A DNA stretch of 63,856 nucleotides from Streptomyces sp. MspMP-M5 (GTDB lineage: Bacteria > Actinomycetota > Actinomycetes > Streptomycetales > Streptomycetaceae). This document shows, piece after piece, positions 45,147 through 54,140 of the stretch; the stretch's first letter is position 1; each line of letters starts with the position of its first letter. The position numbers and the translations under genes were made by a program. The notes beneath the pieces are model-generated. The model was not told the DNA's origin and ran no database searches. It saw nothing but the letters and a program-made list of their open reading frames with translations. The stretch covers positions 272,020 to 335,875 of the forward strand of contig NZ_KB891896.1 of NCBI RefSeq assembly GCF_000373585.1, given 5' to 3'.

Positions 45147-47858
45147 ATGCGCTTTCGCGGGAGGTCGGTCCGCCGGAAGATCGTGGCGCTGCTGCTCGTG
45201 CCGCTGCTGTCCCTGACGGCGATGTGGAGCGTCACGACCTACGTCACCGGACGCGAGGCCAACCAGCTCCTCGACGTCGGCACCGTCGTCCGCAACCTCG
45301 GCTACCCGGTCGAGGACGTCATCCAGGCCCTCCAGCGCGAACGCCGGCAGAGCCTGCTCTACCTCGCCGACCGCCGCGGCGCCAACGCCGTCACCGAACT
45401 CCGCGGCCAGACCCGGGCCACCGACGACGCCGTGGCCCGGCTCCACGACGACGTCGACATCCAGGACATCCGCGACGACCTGGCCGGCTCGGCCGCCCGC
45501 CGGGTCGACGACCTCGTCAAGGGCCTGGACGGCCTGGACGTCCTGCGCACCCAGGTCGAGGAGAACCGGATCGGCCGCGACGAGGCCATGGAGTCCTACG
45601 ACGCCCTGGTCGACCCCGGCTACGACCTGCTCGCCGCCCTCCACGCCCTGGAGAACGTCGAGATGGACAAGCAGGGCCGCGCGCTGGTCTACCTCAGCCG
45701 CGCCCGCGAGGCGTTCTCCCGCGAGGACGCCCTGATGTCCGCGATCCTCGCCTCCGGCAGCATCGGCAAGCGCGACCAGCGCGCCCTCTCCGACCGGATC
45801 GCCGAGCGCCGCATCCTCTACAGCACCAACCTCTCCCTGCTGCCCGTCACCGACCGCGGCGTCTACGAGGACTACTGGCACTCCGCCGCCGCCCGCGAAC
45901 TCACCTCCTACGAGGACAAGGTGATCGCCGCCGACCCCGCGAACGCCGCCCACGCGGTCAACGCCGACCGCTGGAACACCGCCGCGGAGAAGGTCCTCGG
46001 CGACCTCGGCCGGATGGGCCGGGACGCCGGCGACCGCTACCAGCAGCGGGTCGAGCCGATCGCCACCCGCATCGTCGTCAAGGCGGTCGCCACCGGCGTC
46101 CTCGGCTTCGTCGCCCTGCTCGTCTCGGTCGTCGTCTCGCTGCGCATCGGCCGCCGGCACGTGAGGGACCTGACCCGGCTCCGCAAGACCGCCCACGAGG
46201 TCTCCGGCGTACGGCTGCCGAGCGTGATGCGCCGGCTGGCCGCCGGCGAGCAGGTCGACGTGGAGACCGAGGCGCCCCGGCTGGAGTTCGGCCCGGACGA
46301 GACCGGCCAGGTCGGGCAGGCGCTCAACACCCTCCAGCGGGCCGCCGTCGAGGCCGCCGTCAAACAGGCCGACATGCGCCGCGGCGTCTCCGAGGTCTTC
46401 GTCAACCTCGCCCGCCGCAACCAGGTCCTGCTGCACCGCCAGCTGACCCTCCTGGACGCCATGGAACGGCGCACCGAGGATGCCGAGGAACTCGCCGACC
46501 TGTTCCGGCTCGACCACATGACGACTCGTATGCGGCGGCACGCCGAGGGCCTGGTCATCCTCTCCGGCGCCGCCCCCTCCCGGCAGTGGCGCAAGCCCGT
46601 CCAGCTGATGGACGTGGTGCGCGCGGCGGTCGCCGAGGTCGAGGACTACGAGCGCATCGAGGTCCGCCGGCTGCCCCGGCTCGCGGTGGACGGCCCCGCG
46701 GTCTCCGACCTCACCCACCTGATCGCCGAACTCCTGGAGAACGCGACCGTCTTCTCCCCGCCGCACACCGCCGTCCAGGTGCTCGGCGTGCAGGTCTCCA
46801 ACGGTTACACCCTGGAGATCCACGACCGCGGCCTGGGCATGTCCCCCGACCAGCTGCTGGACGCCAACCTCCGGCTCGCCGAGACGCCCGAGTTCGAACT
46901 GTCCGACACCGACCGGCTCGGCCTCTTCGTCGTCAGCCGGCTCGCCCAGCGGCAGGGCGTCCGGGTCTCCCTCCAGCCCTCGCCGTACGGCGGCACCACC
47001 GCCGTGGTCCTCGTCCCCGGCGCGCTGCTCACCGACTCCGCCGAGGGCGCCCGCCCCGCCGGACCGGCCGCCGCCGACACCGGCCCCGAGACGGCCGAGG
47101 ACCCCGGCCTCGACCCGCTCGCCCAGGTACCGGTGCCGCTGCCCAGGCGCTCCCGGCCCGCCGCCCTCGACGGCCCGGCCGAACCGCGGACCGCCGCCTC
47201 CGAGGACGGCCCGGCCGCCGCGGACCCCGCCGACGACCAGGGCGCGCTGTTCCGTGACCGGACCCGCGGCCGCCGGCGGCCCGCCGCCCCCAACGGCCCC
47301 AGGACCGCACCCGGGCGCGACCGCATCCCCTCCGGCGAACAGCACCAGCAGGCCGGCGACCAGGCGCCGACCGGCGGCCTCACCCCGCTGCCCCGCCGCC
47401 CCCGCACACCGGTCCTGGTCTCCGACCACGGCCGGACCGTGGACGGCGCCCGGACCCCGGACGACGACAGTCGGCAGGACCGCCCGCAGCCCGCCGAACC
47501 GCCGGCCGCCGCACGGCACACCCCCGACGAGCCCCCTACCGACGGCACCCCCGCCCCGGCCACCACCCCCAAGGGCCTGCCCCGCCGGGTCCGCCAGGCC
47601 AGCCTCGCCCCGCAGCTCAAGACCGACCCGGGCGCCGAGCCCCCGGCGGACCGCCCCGCCGCACCGGCCGCGGACGACCGGGACGCCGAGGCGGTCCGGG
47701 CCCGGATGGCCTCGCTCCAGCGCGGCTGGCAGCGCGGCCGCCGGGAGAACGACCGGGCCCCGCACGCCCCCACACCCCCGGACCCGGGCACCGCAGACGG
47801 CGCCGCCGGGGGAGCAACCGCACCACCACGAACCACATCGGGAGAGGACGGTCCATGA
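45147..47858 (+). CDS. cvnA: conservon sensor histidine-kinase-like protein (CvnA)
   Basis: Membrane sensor of 903 residues. TM1 (KIVALLLVPLLSLTAMWSVT) is followed by an extracellular nitrate/nitrite-sensing-like helical domain (VIQALQRERRQSLLYLADRR), TM2 near 310 (VLGFVALLVSVVVSLRIG), a HAMP-like segment, and an ATPase domain with ELLENATVFSPPHTAVQVLG and HDRGLGMSPDQLL. The last ~270 residues (from ~630) are disordered and proline/alanine-rich. In conservons CvnA forms a membrane complex with CvnB, C and D that resembles eukaryotic G-protein signalling. The stop overlaps cvnB (ATGA). Confidence 0.9.
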   Translation: MRFRGRSVRRKIVALLLVPLLSLTAMWSVTTYVTGREANQLLDVGTVVRNLGYPVEDVIQALQRERRQSLLYLADRRGANAVTELRGQTRATDDAVARLHDDVDIQDIRDDLAGSAARRVDDLVKGLDGLDVLRTQVEENRIGRDEAMESYDALVDPGYDLLAALHALENVEMDKQGRALVYLSRAREAFSREDALMSAILASGSIGKRDQRALSDRIAERRILYSTNLSLLPVTDRGVYEDYWHSAAARELTSYEDKVIAADPANAAHAVNADRWNTAAEKVLGDLGRMGRDAGDRYQQRVEPIATRIVVKAVATGVLGFVALLVSVVVSLRIGRRHVRDLTRLRKTAHEVSGVRLPSVMRRLAAGEQVDVETEAPRLEFGPDETGQVGQALNTLQRAAVEAAVKQADMRRGVSEVFVNLARRNQVLLHRQLTLLDAMERRTEDAEELADLFRLDHMTTRMRRHAEGLVILSGAAPSRQWRKPVQLMDVVRAAVAEVEDYERIEVRRLPRLAVDGPAVSDLTHLIAELLENATVFSPPHTAVQVLGVQVSNGYTLEIHDRGLGMSPDQLLDANLRLAETPEFELSDTDRLGLFVVSRLAQRQGVRVSLQPSPYGGTTAVVLVPGALLTDSAEGARPAGPAAADTGPETAEDPGLDPLAQVPVPLPRRSRPAALDGPAEPRTAASEDGPAAADPADDQGALFRDRTRGRRRPAAPNGPRTAPGRDRIPSGEQHQQAGDQAPTGGLTPLPRRPRTPVLVSDHGRTVDGARTPDDDSRQDRPQPAEPPAAARHTPDEPPTDGTPAPATTPKGLPRRVRQASLAPQLKTDPGAEPPADRPAAPAADDRDAEAVRARMASLQRGWQRGRRENDRAPHAPTPPDPGTADGAAGGATAPPRTTSGEDGP

Positions 47859-48280
47859 CCGCACCCAAGGCATCCGCTTCCACCGCAGTCGCGCCGCACG
47901 GATCGGGCGAACTCAACTGGCTCCTGGACGAGTTGGTCGAGCGGGTCGGCAGCATCCGCAAGGCACTGGTCCTCTCCAGCGACGGCCTGGCCACCGGCGC
48001 CTCCAAGGACCTCACCCGCGAGGACAGCGAGCACCTGGCCGCGGTCGCCTCCGGCTTCCACAGCCTCGCCAAGGGCGTCGGCCGGCACTTCGACGCCGGC
48101 CAGGTCCGGCAGACCCTGGTCGAACTGGACGACGCGTTCCTCTTCGTCAGCGCCGCCGGCGACGGCAGCTGCCTGGCGGTCCTCGCCGACGCCGACTCCG
48201 ACGTCGGGCTGGTCGCCTACGAGATGACCCTGCTCGTCAAGCGCGTCGGCACGCACCTGGGCACCGCGCCCCGGTCCTGA
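47855..48280 (+). CDS. cvnB: conservon roadblock/LC7 protein (CvnB)
   Basis: Roadblock/LC7-domain protein of 141 residues, with the typical LNWLLDELVERVGSIRKALV and LSSDGLATGASKDLTREDSE followed by AAVASGFHSLAKGVGRHFDA. Such proteins act as GTPase-activating or scaffold partners of the CvnD GTPase. The ATG overlaps the cvnA stop and is preceded by GGAGAGG. Confidence 0.93.
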   Translation: MTAPKASASTAVAPHGSGELNWLLDELVERVGSIRKALVLSSDGLATGASKDLTREDSEHLAAVASGFHSLAKGVGRHFDAGQVRQTLVELDDAFLFVSAAGDGSCLAVLADADSDVGLVAYEMTLLVKRVGTHLGTAPRS

Positions 48281-48311
48281 CCTGCCGGCCGAGTACGACT
48301 ACGGTGACGCC

Positions 48312-48725
48312 ATGACCGATCAGGAGGGCCGGCCGGCACCGGAACCGCAGCCGGCCCGGTGGTTCGACGACGACGCGGGTCCCGTCGTCCGCCCGTACGC
48401 GATGACGCGCGGGCGCACCCGGACGGCCGCCGAGGGGCGGCTGGACCTGATCGCCCTGGTGATCGCCGAGAGCCGCGCCGAGGAGCCGATCACCGACCAG
48501 ACGCTGTCCCCGGAGCAGGTGGACATCGTCGAGCTGTGCCGGGAGGCGCCGCAGTCGGTCGCCGAGCTGGCGGCCGAGTTCGACCTCCCGGTCGGCGTGG
48601 TCCGGGTCCTCATCGGCGACCTGCTGGACGCCGGGCTGGTCCACGTCACCCGCCCGGTGCCGCCGGCCGAACTGCCCGACGAGGACGTGCTGCGCGAGGT
48701 CATCGACGGCCTGCGCGCGCTGTGA
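48312..48725 (+). CDS. cvnC: conservon DUF742 protein (CvnC)
   Basis: DUF742 protein of 137 residues. It has the diagnostic WFDDDAGPVVRPYAMTRGRT and LDLIALV, then a winged-helix-like C-terminus (QVDIVELCREAPQSVAELAA, then FDLPVGVVRVLIGDLLDAGL). It starts 31 bases after cvnB. In most conservons the GTPase gene overlaps or directly follows cvnC; here 1.16 kb with an epoxide-hydrolase gene intervenes. Confidence 0.93.
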   Translation: MTDQEGRPAPEPQPARWFDDDAGPVVRPYAMTRGRTRTAAEGRLDLIALVIAESRAEEPITDQTLSPEQVDIVELCREAPQSVAELAAEFDLPVGVVRVLIGDLLDAGLVHVTRPVPPAELPDEDVLREVIDGLRAL

Positions 48726-48817
48726 CGTCCGGGCCGGATGCCACCGCGCACCACCCCGCCGCCCGCCCCGCCCGACGGGCGGGCGGCCCCCGAACCCAGG
48801 AGCCAGGAGCCCCCGCC

Positions 48818-49684
48818 ATGGCCGACGCCACCGCCCTCGAACGCCTGCGGATCACCGCCGGACCCCACACCTTCGACGCCCTGGCCTGCGGACCGGCCGA
48901 CGGCGAGGTCGTCCTGCTGCTGCACGGCTGGCCCGAGTTCGCCGACTCCTGGCGCGCGGTGCTGCCCGCCCTGGGCGCCGCCGGATACCGCGCGGTCGCC
49001 GTCGACCAGCGCGGCTACTCCCCGGACGCCCGCCCGCCCCGGATCGCCGACTACGCCGTCCCCGAACTCGTCGCCGACGCCCTCGCCTTCGCCGACGCCC
49101 AGGGCGCCGACCGCTTCCACCTGGTCTCCCACGACTGGGGCGGCCTGGTCGCCTGGGCGCTGGCCGGCGCCCACCCCGAGCGGCTGGCCTCGCTGACCGT
49201 CCTCGCCACCCCGCACCCCGAGGCGCTCAACCGCGCCGCCGCCGGCGACCCCGAACAGCACCACCGGCTGGACTACGTCCGCTTCTTCCGCCGCCCCGAC
49301 GGTGCCGCCGAGTCCGCCCTGCTCGCCGACGACGCGGCCCGGCTGCGCGCCGTCTACGGCGGCAAGGTGCCCGCCGACCTGGTCGAGGACAATGTCCGGC
49401 GGCTCGCCGAGCCCGGCGCGCTGACCGCGGTCCTGAACTGGTACCGCGCCCCCGAGGCGGTGATCTCCGTCCCCGCCGGCCGGATCGCGGTGCCCACCCT
49501 CTTCCTGTGGGGCAGCGAGGACCTCGCCCTGGGCCGCACCGCCGCCGAGTCGACGGGGGAGTGGGTGGACGGACCCTACTCCTTCGAGGCCCTGGAGGGG
49601 GCCAGCCACTGGCTGCCCGAAGAGGTCCCGGCCCTGGTCGTACCGAAGATCCTCGACCACCTCGCCGCCCACCGGCCGGGCTGA
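48818..49684 (+). CDS. epoxide-hydrolase-type alpha/beta hydrolase inside the conservon
   Basis: Alpha/beta hydrolase of 288 residues. It has the oxyanion motif LLLHGWPEFADSWR and the nucleophile elbow SHDWGG, in which aspartate replaces serine as in soluble epoxide hydrolases and haloalkane dehalogenases. The catalytic His is in GASHWLPEE and a likely acid in LWGSEDLALG. ATG 48818 follows AGGAG by eight bases. It lies between cvnC and cvnD in the same direction and may be co-transcribed with them. No signal peptide, so it is cytosolic. Confidence 0.88.
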   Translation: MADATALERLRITAGPHTFDALACGPADGEVVLLLHGWPEFADSWRAVLPALGAAGYRAVAVDQRGYSPDARPPRIADYAVPELVADALAFADAQGADRFHLVSHDWGGLVAWALAGAHPERLASLTVLATPHPEALNRAAAGDPEQHHRLDYVRFFRRPDGAAESALLADDAARLRAVYGGKVPADLVEDNVRRLAEPGALTAVLNWYRAPEAVISVPAGRIAVPTLFLWGSEDLALGRTAAESTGEWVDGPYSFEALEGASHWLPEEVPALVVPKILDHLAAHRPG

Positions 49685-49788
49685 TCCGCCCGCCGCACGG
49701 CCCTTTTGGGGCGGTTGGCGGCCTTGGACCGGCGGCCCCGCCCGATCCGGCCGCACCTCAAGTGGGCGCCGTACCGCCCACGTTGTAC

Positions 49789-49828
49789 GGTGCACTGGCG
49801 ACCGCCCGGCGGCGGCCGCCAGTGCACC
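49789..49828. promoter_or_regulatory. 12-bp perfect inverted repeat upstream of cvnD
   Basis: GGTGCACTGGCG (49789-49800) pairs exactly with CGCCAGTGCACC (49817-49828) over a 16-base loop, 60 bases before the cvnD start. It could terminate read-through from the hydrolase gene, form an RNA hairpin in the cvnD leader, or serve as an operator for a separate cvnD promoter. Confidence 0.6.
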
Positions 49829-49887
49829 AGGGACATCCCCCGCTGCCCCGTGCCCCCGTATCCACCGCAACCAGGAGAACGAAACCC

Positions 49888-50499
49888 ATGGTCTTCGGGC
49901 GTTCCGAGCGCCGTCGCCGGCCCGCCGCGGCCGAGCCGGTGACGCTCAAGATCCTCGTCGCGGGCGGCTTCGGCGTCGGCAAGACCACCCTGGTGGGCGC
50001 GGTCAGCGAGATCCGGCCGCTGCGGACCGAGGAGCGGCTGACCGAGGCCGGCCGCCCGGTCGACGACCTGCACGGCGTCGAGGCCAAGTCCACCACCACC
50101 GTCGCGATGGACTTCGGCCGGATCACCGTCCACGACGAACTGGTCCTCTACCTCTTCGGCACCCCCGGACAGGACCGCTTCTGGTTCCTGTGGGACGAGT
50201 TGGCCCGCGGCGCGCTCGGCGCGGTGGTGCTCGCCGACACCCGCCGGCTGGCCGACAGCTTCGCCGCCATCGACTACTTCGAGCGCCGCGGCCTGCCGTT
50301 CGTCGTCGCCGTCAACTGCTTCGACGGCGCCGACCGCTACCCCGCCGACGCCGTCCGGGACGCCCTGGACCTCGACCCCGCGGTGCCGGTGCTGCTCTGC
50401 GACGCCCGGGCGCGGGACTCCGCCCGGGACGTGCTGATCGCCGTCGTCGAGCACGCGATGCGGCGCGGCACCCAGCAGCGCGAGCCCGCCCTGCCCTGA
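49888..50499 (+). CDS. cvnD: conservon Ras-like GTPase (CvnD)
   Basis: Small GTPase of 203 residues of the MglA-like CvnD family. The P-loop is GGFGVGKTTLVGAV, G3 is LFGTPGQDRFWFLWDELARG, and the base-specificity loop is AVNCFDGAD, where NCFD replaces canonical NKxD. It would cycle GTP under control of CvnA-C. ATG 49888 follows CAGGAG by about ten bases. Unlike the usual arrangement it is not coupled to cvnC, being separated by the hydrolase gene and a hairpin. Confidence 0.93.
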   Translation: MVFGRSERRRRPAAAEPVTLKILVAGGFGVGKTTLVGAVSEIRPLRTEERLTEAGRPVDDLHGVEAKSTTTVAMDFGRITVHDELVLYLFGTPGQDRFWFLWDELARGALGAVVLADTRRLADSFAAIDYFERRGLPFVVAVNCFDGADRYPADAVRDALDLDPAVPVLLCDARARDSARDVLIAVVEHAMRRGTQQREPALP

Positions 50500-50572
50500 C
50501 CGGCGCCGCGCCGGCCCGGGTCCGCCCGGTTCGCGCCACCCCGACCCGCGCCTCCCTGACAGGGCGCGGAAG

Positions 50573-50609
50573 TACGGCCCGTACCCCGCCGCCCGGGGTG
50601 CGGGCCGTA
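50573..50609. terminator. strong bidirectional terminator
   Basis: Bases 50573-50588 and 50594-50609 form a 16-bp stem, perfect except for one position that pairs as G-U when read on the + strand, around a five-base loop. It separates convergent cvnD and glpK. Confidence 0.75.
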
Positions 50610-50628
50610 CGCCTGCCGGCCACCGGCA

Positions 50629-52167
50629 TCAGGACGCGCCGCCGCCGTCCTCCGCCAGCCAGCCGAAGCTCCGCTCCACCGCCCGCCGCCAGTTGGCGTA
50701 CTCGCGCTCCCGGGCCGCCGCGTCGAGCCGCGGCGTCCACTCGGTGTCCGGCCGCCAGTGGGACCGCAGCTCGTCCAGGTCCTGCCAGACACCGGTGGCG
50801 AGCCCGGCCGCGTACGCCGCGCCCAGACAGGTCGTCTCCGGGACCACCGGGCGGATCACCGGCACCCCCAGCACATCCGCCTGATGCTGCATCAGCAGGC
50901 CGTTGGCGGTCATCCCGCCGTCGGCCTTCAGCCGGGTGATCGGCACCCCCGAGTCCTTGACCATCGCGTCCACCACCTCGCGGGTCTGCCAGCTGGTCGC
51001 CTCCAGCACCGCGCGCGCCAGATGGGCCTTGGTGACGTACCCGGTCAGCCCGGTGATCACCCCGCGTGCGTCGGCGCGCCAGTGCGGCGCGAACAGGCCC
51101 GAGAACGCCGGCACGACATAGGCACCGCCGTTGTCCGGCACGCTCGCCGCCAGCTCCTCGATGTCGGCCGCCGAGGAGATCAGCCCGAGCTGGTCGCGGA
51201 ACCACTGCACCAGCGCCCCCGTGACGGCGATCGAGCCCTCCAGGCAGTAGACGGGCGCCTCCCCGCCCAGCTGGTAGCCCAGGGTCGTCAGCAGCCCGTG
51301 CCGCGACGGCACCGGCCGGTCCCCGGTGTTGAGCAGCAGGAACGAGCCGGTGCCGTAGGTGTTCTTGGCCTCGCCGACGCCGTAGCAGGTCTGCCCGAAG
51401 ACCGCCGCCTGCTGGTCGCCCAGCGCCGACGCCACCGGAACGCCCGCCATCCGCCCCACCGCCGTCCCGTACACCTCCGCCGACGACCTGATCTCCGGCA
51501 GCATCGCCTCCGGCACCCGCATCGCCGACAGGATCGCCGGATCCCACTGCAGGGTGCGCAGGTCCATCAGCAGTGTGCGGGCGGCGTTGGTGACGTCCGT
51601 GACGTGCACCCCGCCGTCGGTGCCGCCGGTCAGGTTCCAGATCAGCCAGGAGTCGACGGTGCCGAACGCGATCTCGCCGCGCTCGGCGCGGGCCCGCAGC
51701 CCCGGCACCTCGTCCAGCAGCCAGGCCGCCTTCGGCCCGGAGAAGTAGCTCGCCAGCGGCAGCCCGGTTGCCTCCCGGAAGCGGTCCGGACCGGCCGCCC
51801 CGCCCAGCTCGGCGCAGAGCCGGTCGGTCCGGGTGTCCTGCCAGACCACGGCGTGATGGACCGGCCGGCCGGTGGCCCGGTCCCACAGCACCGTGGTCTC
51901 CCGCTGGTTGGTGATGCCCAGCGCGCGCAGCTCGTCGGCCCGCAGCCCCGCCCGGGCCAGCGCGCCCGCCACCACCTCCTGCACCCTGGCCCAGATCTCG
52001 CCGGCGTCGTGCTCCACCCAGCCGGGCCGGGGGAAGATCTGGCGGTGCTCCCGCTGGTCGGCGGCGACCACCGCGCCGGCGCGGTCGAAGATGATGCAGC
52101 GGCTCGACGTCGTCCCCTGGTCGATCGCGGCGACATACGTCCCGTCCGACCCGTTCCGTCCGTACAT
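50629..52167 (-). CDS. glpK: glycerol kinase
   Basis: FGGY-family kinase of 512 residues phosphorylating glycerol to glycerol 3-phosphate. It has AAIDQGTTSSRCIIFD, GITNQRETTVLWD, the FGGY signature KADGGMTANGLLMQHQAD, and the substrate-site WQDTRTDRLC. GGAG precedes the ATG by six to eight bases. The usual facilitator and GlpD genes are not adjacent, so this may be a second glycerol kinase rather than the gyl-operon enzyme. Confidence 0.95.
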   Translation of the reverse strand: MYGRNGSDGTYVAAIDQGTTSSRCIIFDRAGAVVAADQREHRQIFPRPGWVEHDAGEIWARVQEVVAGALARAGLRADELRALGITNQRETTVLWDRATGRPVHHAVVWQDTRTDRLCAELGGAAGPDRFREATGLPLASYFSGPKAAWLLDEVPGLRARAERGEIAFGTVDSWLIWNLTGGTDGGVHVTDVTNAARTLLMDLRTLQWDPAILSAMRVPEAMLPEIRSSAEVYGTAVGRMAGVPVASALGDQQAAVFGQTCYGVGEAKNTYGTGSFLLLNTGDRPVPSRHGLLTTLGYQLGGEAPVYCLEGSIAVTGALVQWFRDQLGLISSAADIEELAASVPDNGGAYVVPAFSGLFAPHWRADARGVITGLTGYVTKAHLARAVLEATSWQTREVVDAMVKDSGVPITRLKADGGMTANGLLMQHQADVLGVPVIRPVVPETTCLGAAYAAGLATGVWQDLDELRSHWRPDTEWTPRLDAAAREREYANWRRAVERSFGWLAEDGGGAS

Positions 52168-52291
52168 GGCGGCTCCTCGGCCCCGGCCCGGGGACGGGCC
52201 CCGGTCCTCCGTGCAGGGTGCGTGCCGTGCCCGGGTACGGCGGTGCCCACACCACGGGGCATCCGGCGACCGGCACCCGGAAGTGTTCTCC

Positions 52292-52318
52292 GCGGCCGAG
52301 GGGGCGTCAAGGCCGCGC
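52292..52318 (-). terminator. possible hairpin terminator at the end of the EAL/GGDEF gene
   Basis: CGCGGCC (52292-52298) pairs with GGCCGCG (52312-52318) over a 13-base loop. The right arm covers the last codons of the gene ending at 52307, so the assignment is weak. Confidence 0.35.
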
Positions 52319-54049
52319 GGGGGACCCCGCGTCCGCCTCCGCCACCGCGCCCCCCTCCGCCCCTGTCTGCCCCGGCACCCGCGCCGCCGCCCCGCGCCGT
52401 ACCTCCGTACGCTCCGTCCCCGGCCGCCCCACCACCCAGCTCGCCCCCGGCAGCTCCTTGGCGGCCTTCTTCAAGGGTGCCAGCGCGGCTGCCGCAGGGC
52501 CGTGGCCGGTGACGCTCCCGGGCGGGCAGACCACCGTCGCCAGCGAGAGCGTCACCGGCATCTCACCCGCCGACCAGTCCACGTCCAGCAGCGCCTTGGC
52601 GAACGGCTCCAGCCCGTCCGGCTCGGCCAGCACCAGGAAGTCGTCCCCGCCGATGTGCCCCACCCGGCTGCCCGGCTCGTCCCCCGCCACCTCGGCCAGC
52701 GTCCGCCCCACCGACCGGATCAGCTCGTCCCCCGCCGCGAACCCGGCCCCGTCGTTGACCTGCTTGAACCCGTCCACGTCCAGCCAGCTCAGGGCGAACT
52801 CCCGGCCCTCGGCGATCCGCCGGTCCACCTCGGCGTTCACCGCGTCCGAACCGGGCAGCCGGGTCAGCGGATTGAGCCGCGCCGCCTCCTCCACCCGGCT
52901 CTCGGCCAGCGCCCGCAGGATGTCCGCGAGGTGCACCACCCCGATGCAGCGGCCTCGTTCGTCCACCACCGCCACATCGTCCCCGGTACGGTCCCGCTCC
53001 CCGTCGGCGATCATGTCCAGCACCTGCCACGCGGTGGCATCGGCGCCCACCGTCCGCGGCCGGTCCGCCAGCCGCAGCGCCGGCCGGTCCGCGTACAGCG
53101 CGTGCCCGTACCGCCCGGAGAGCGAGAGCAGGAAGCGGTCGCGGTCGATCGCCCGCACCGGCACCCCCTCCGCGTCCACCAGCAGCACCCCCGACACCTC
53201 CGGGAACCCCGTCAGATGGCTGCGCACCGCGCCCGCCGACGCCTCCATCGGCAGCAGCGCCGCCGGCTGCAGGAACTGCGCCACCGGCGGCCCCGACGGC
53301 GGGCGGCCCAGGGCCGGCCGGCCGCTCACCGGCGGCGGTTGCGAGGCCGGCAGATACACCTCGCTCGCCACCCGCCGCGCCGGCGGCGCGAACAGGTTCC
53401 CCTGCGCCAGCTGCACCCCGGCCGCCCGCACCGCCGCGTACTGCCGCTCGGTCTCCACCCCCTCGACGGCCAGCAGCCCGCCCACCCGGTCGCACAGCTC
53501 CCGCATCGCGGCCACCGCCGCCTGCCGCCCCGGATCGCGCTCCAGCCGCACACACAGCGAACGGTCCAACTTGACCACGTCCGGTGAGAGTTCACCCAGC
53601 AGCCGGAGCGGCAGATCGCCGTCCCCGACCCCGTCCGCGCAGATCCGGTAGCCCGCGTCCCGCAGCCCCGCCACCGCCCCCAGCAGCTCCCGCTCCGGGA
53701 CCGGGCTGAACGGCCCGCCCAGATCCAGGGTGATCTCCCACGGCCGCCGCCCGGTGTCCCGCACCGCCTCGCCCAGCGACGCCAGCCCGGGCCGGCGCGC
53801 GAGTGTCCCCGCGAAGACGTTGATGTGCAGCGGCAGAGGGGTCTCCTGCTCCGCCGCGGCCCGGACGGCGCGCGCGGCCAACTCGGCGTCCAGTTCGGGG
53901 CAGTGGCGCGCACAGGTCAGCAGGTCGGTCTCGCCGTCCTCGGGTCTGGCGAGCGGCTCCAGCGCGGCGACCGTACCGGTCGCGAGGTTCACCACGGGCT
54001 GGAAAGCGAAGCGGAGCTGGTCGGTCCAGGCAGGCACGAGCAGCAGCAT
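52307..54049 (-). CDS. degenerate EAL-CBS-GGDEF c-di-GMP protein
   Basis: Protein of 580 residues with an unusual order. The N-terminal EAL-like domain (~1-230) has LEPLAR for EAL, INVFAGT, DGVGDG where active enzymes have DDFGTG, KLDRSL, VEGVE and QGNLF. Two CBS motifs follow (~265-400; VLLVDAEGVPVRAIDRDRF and VVDERGRCIGVVHLADIL). The C-terminal cyclase-like domain has NPLTRLPG and IGGDDFLVL, GGDDF in place of GGDEF. No membrane segment is present. Loss of EAL metal residues suggests a binding or regulatory rather than phosphodiesterase role; the cyclase domain might still be active. Confidence 0.82.
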   Translation of the reverse strand: MLLLVPAWTDQLRFAFQPVVNLATGTVAALEPLARPEDGETDLLTCARHCPELDAELAARAVRAAAEQETPLPLHINVFAGTLARRPGLASLGEAVRDTGRRPWEITLDLGGPFSPVPERELLGAVAGLRDAGYRICADGVGDGDLPLRLLGELSPDVVKLDRSLCVRLERDPGRQAAVAAMRELCDRVGGLLAVEGVETERQYAAVRAAGVQLAQGNLFAPPARRVASEVYLPASQPPPVSGRPALGRPPSGPPVAQFLQPAALLPMEASAGAVRSHLTGFPEVSGVLLVDAEGVPVRAIDRDRFLLSLSGRYGHALYADRPALRLADRPRTVGADATAWQVLDMIADGERDRTGDDVAVVDERGRCIGVVHLADILRALAESRVEEAARLNPLTRLPGSDAVNAEVDRRIAEGREFALSWLDVDGFKQVNDGAGFAAGDELIRSVGRTLAEVAGDEPGSRVGHIGGDDFLVLAEPDGLEPFAKALLDVDWSAGEMPVTLSLATVVCPPGSVTGHGPAAAALAPLKKAAKELPGASWVVGRPGTERTEVRRGAAARVPGQTGAEGGAVAEADAGSPARP

Positions 54050-54140
54050 GCCGCTCAGGGGGCACTGGCGGCACCCCGTTCACGCACTGTTCACGCATCC
54101 TTCCGGAGCGTACGACCGTACAGGCGGCGGCACCCGCGCC

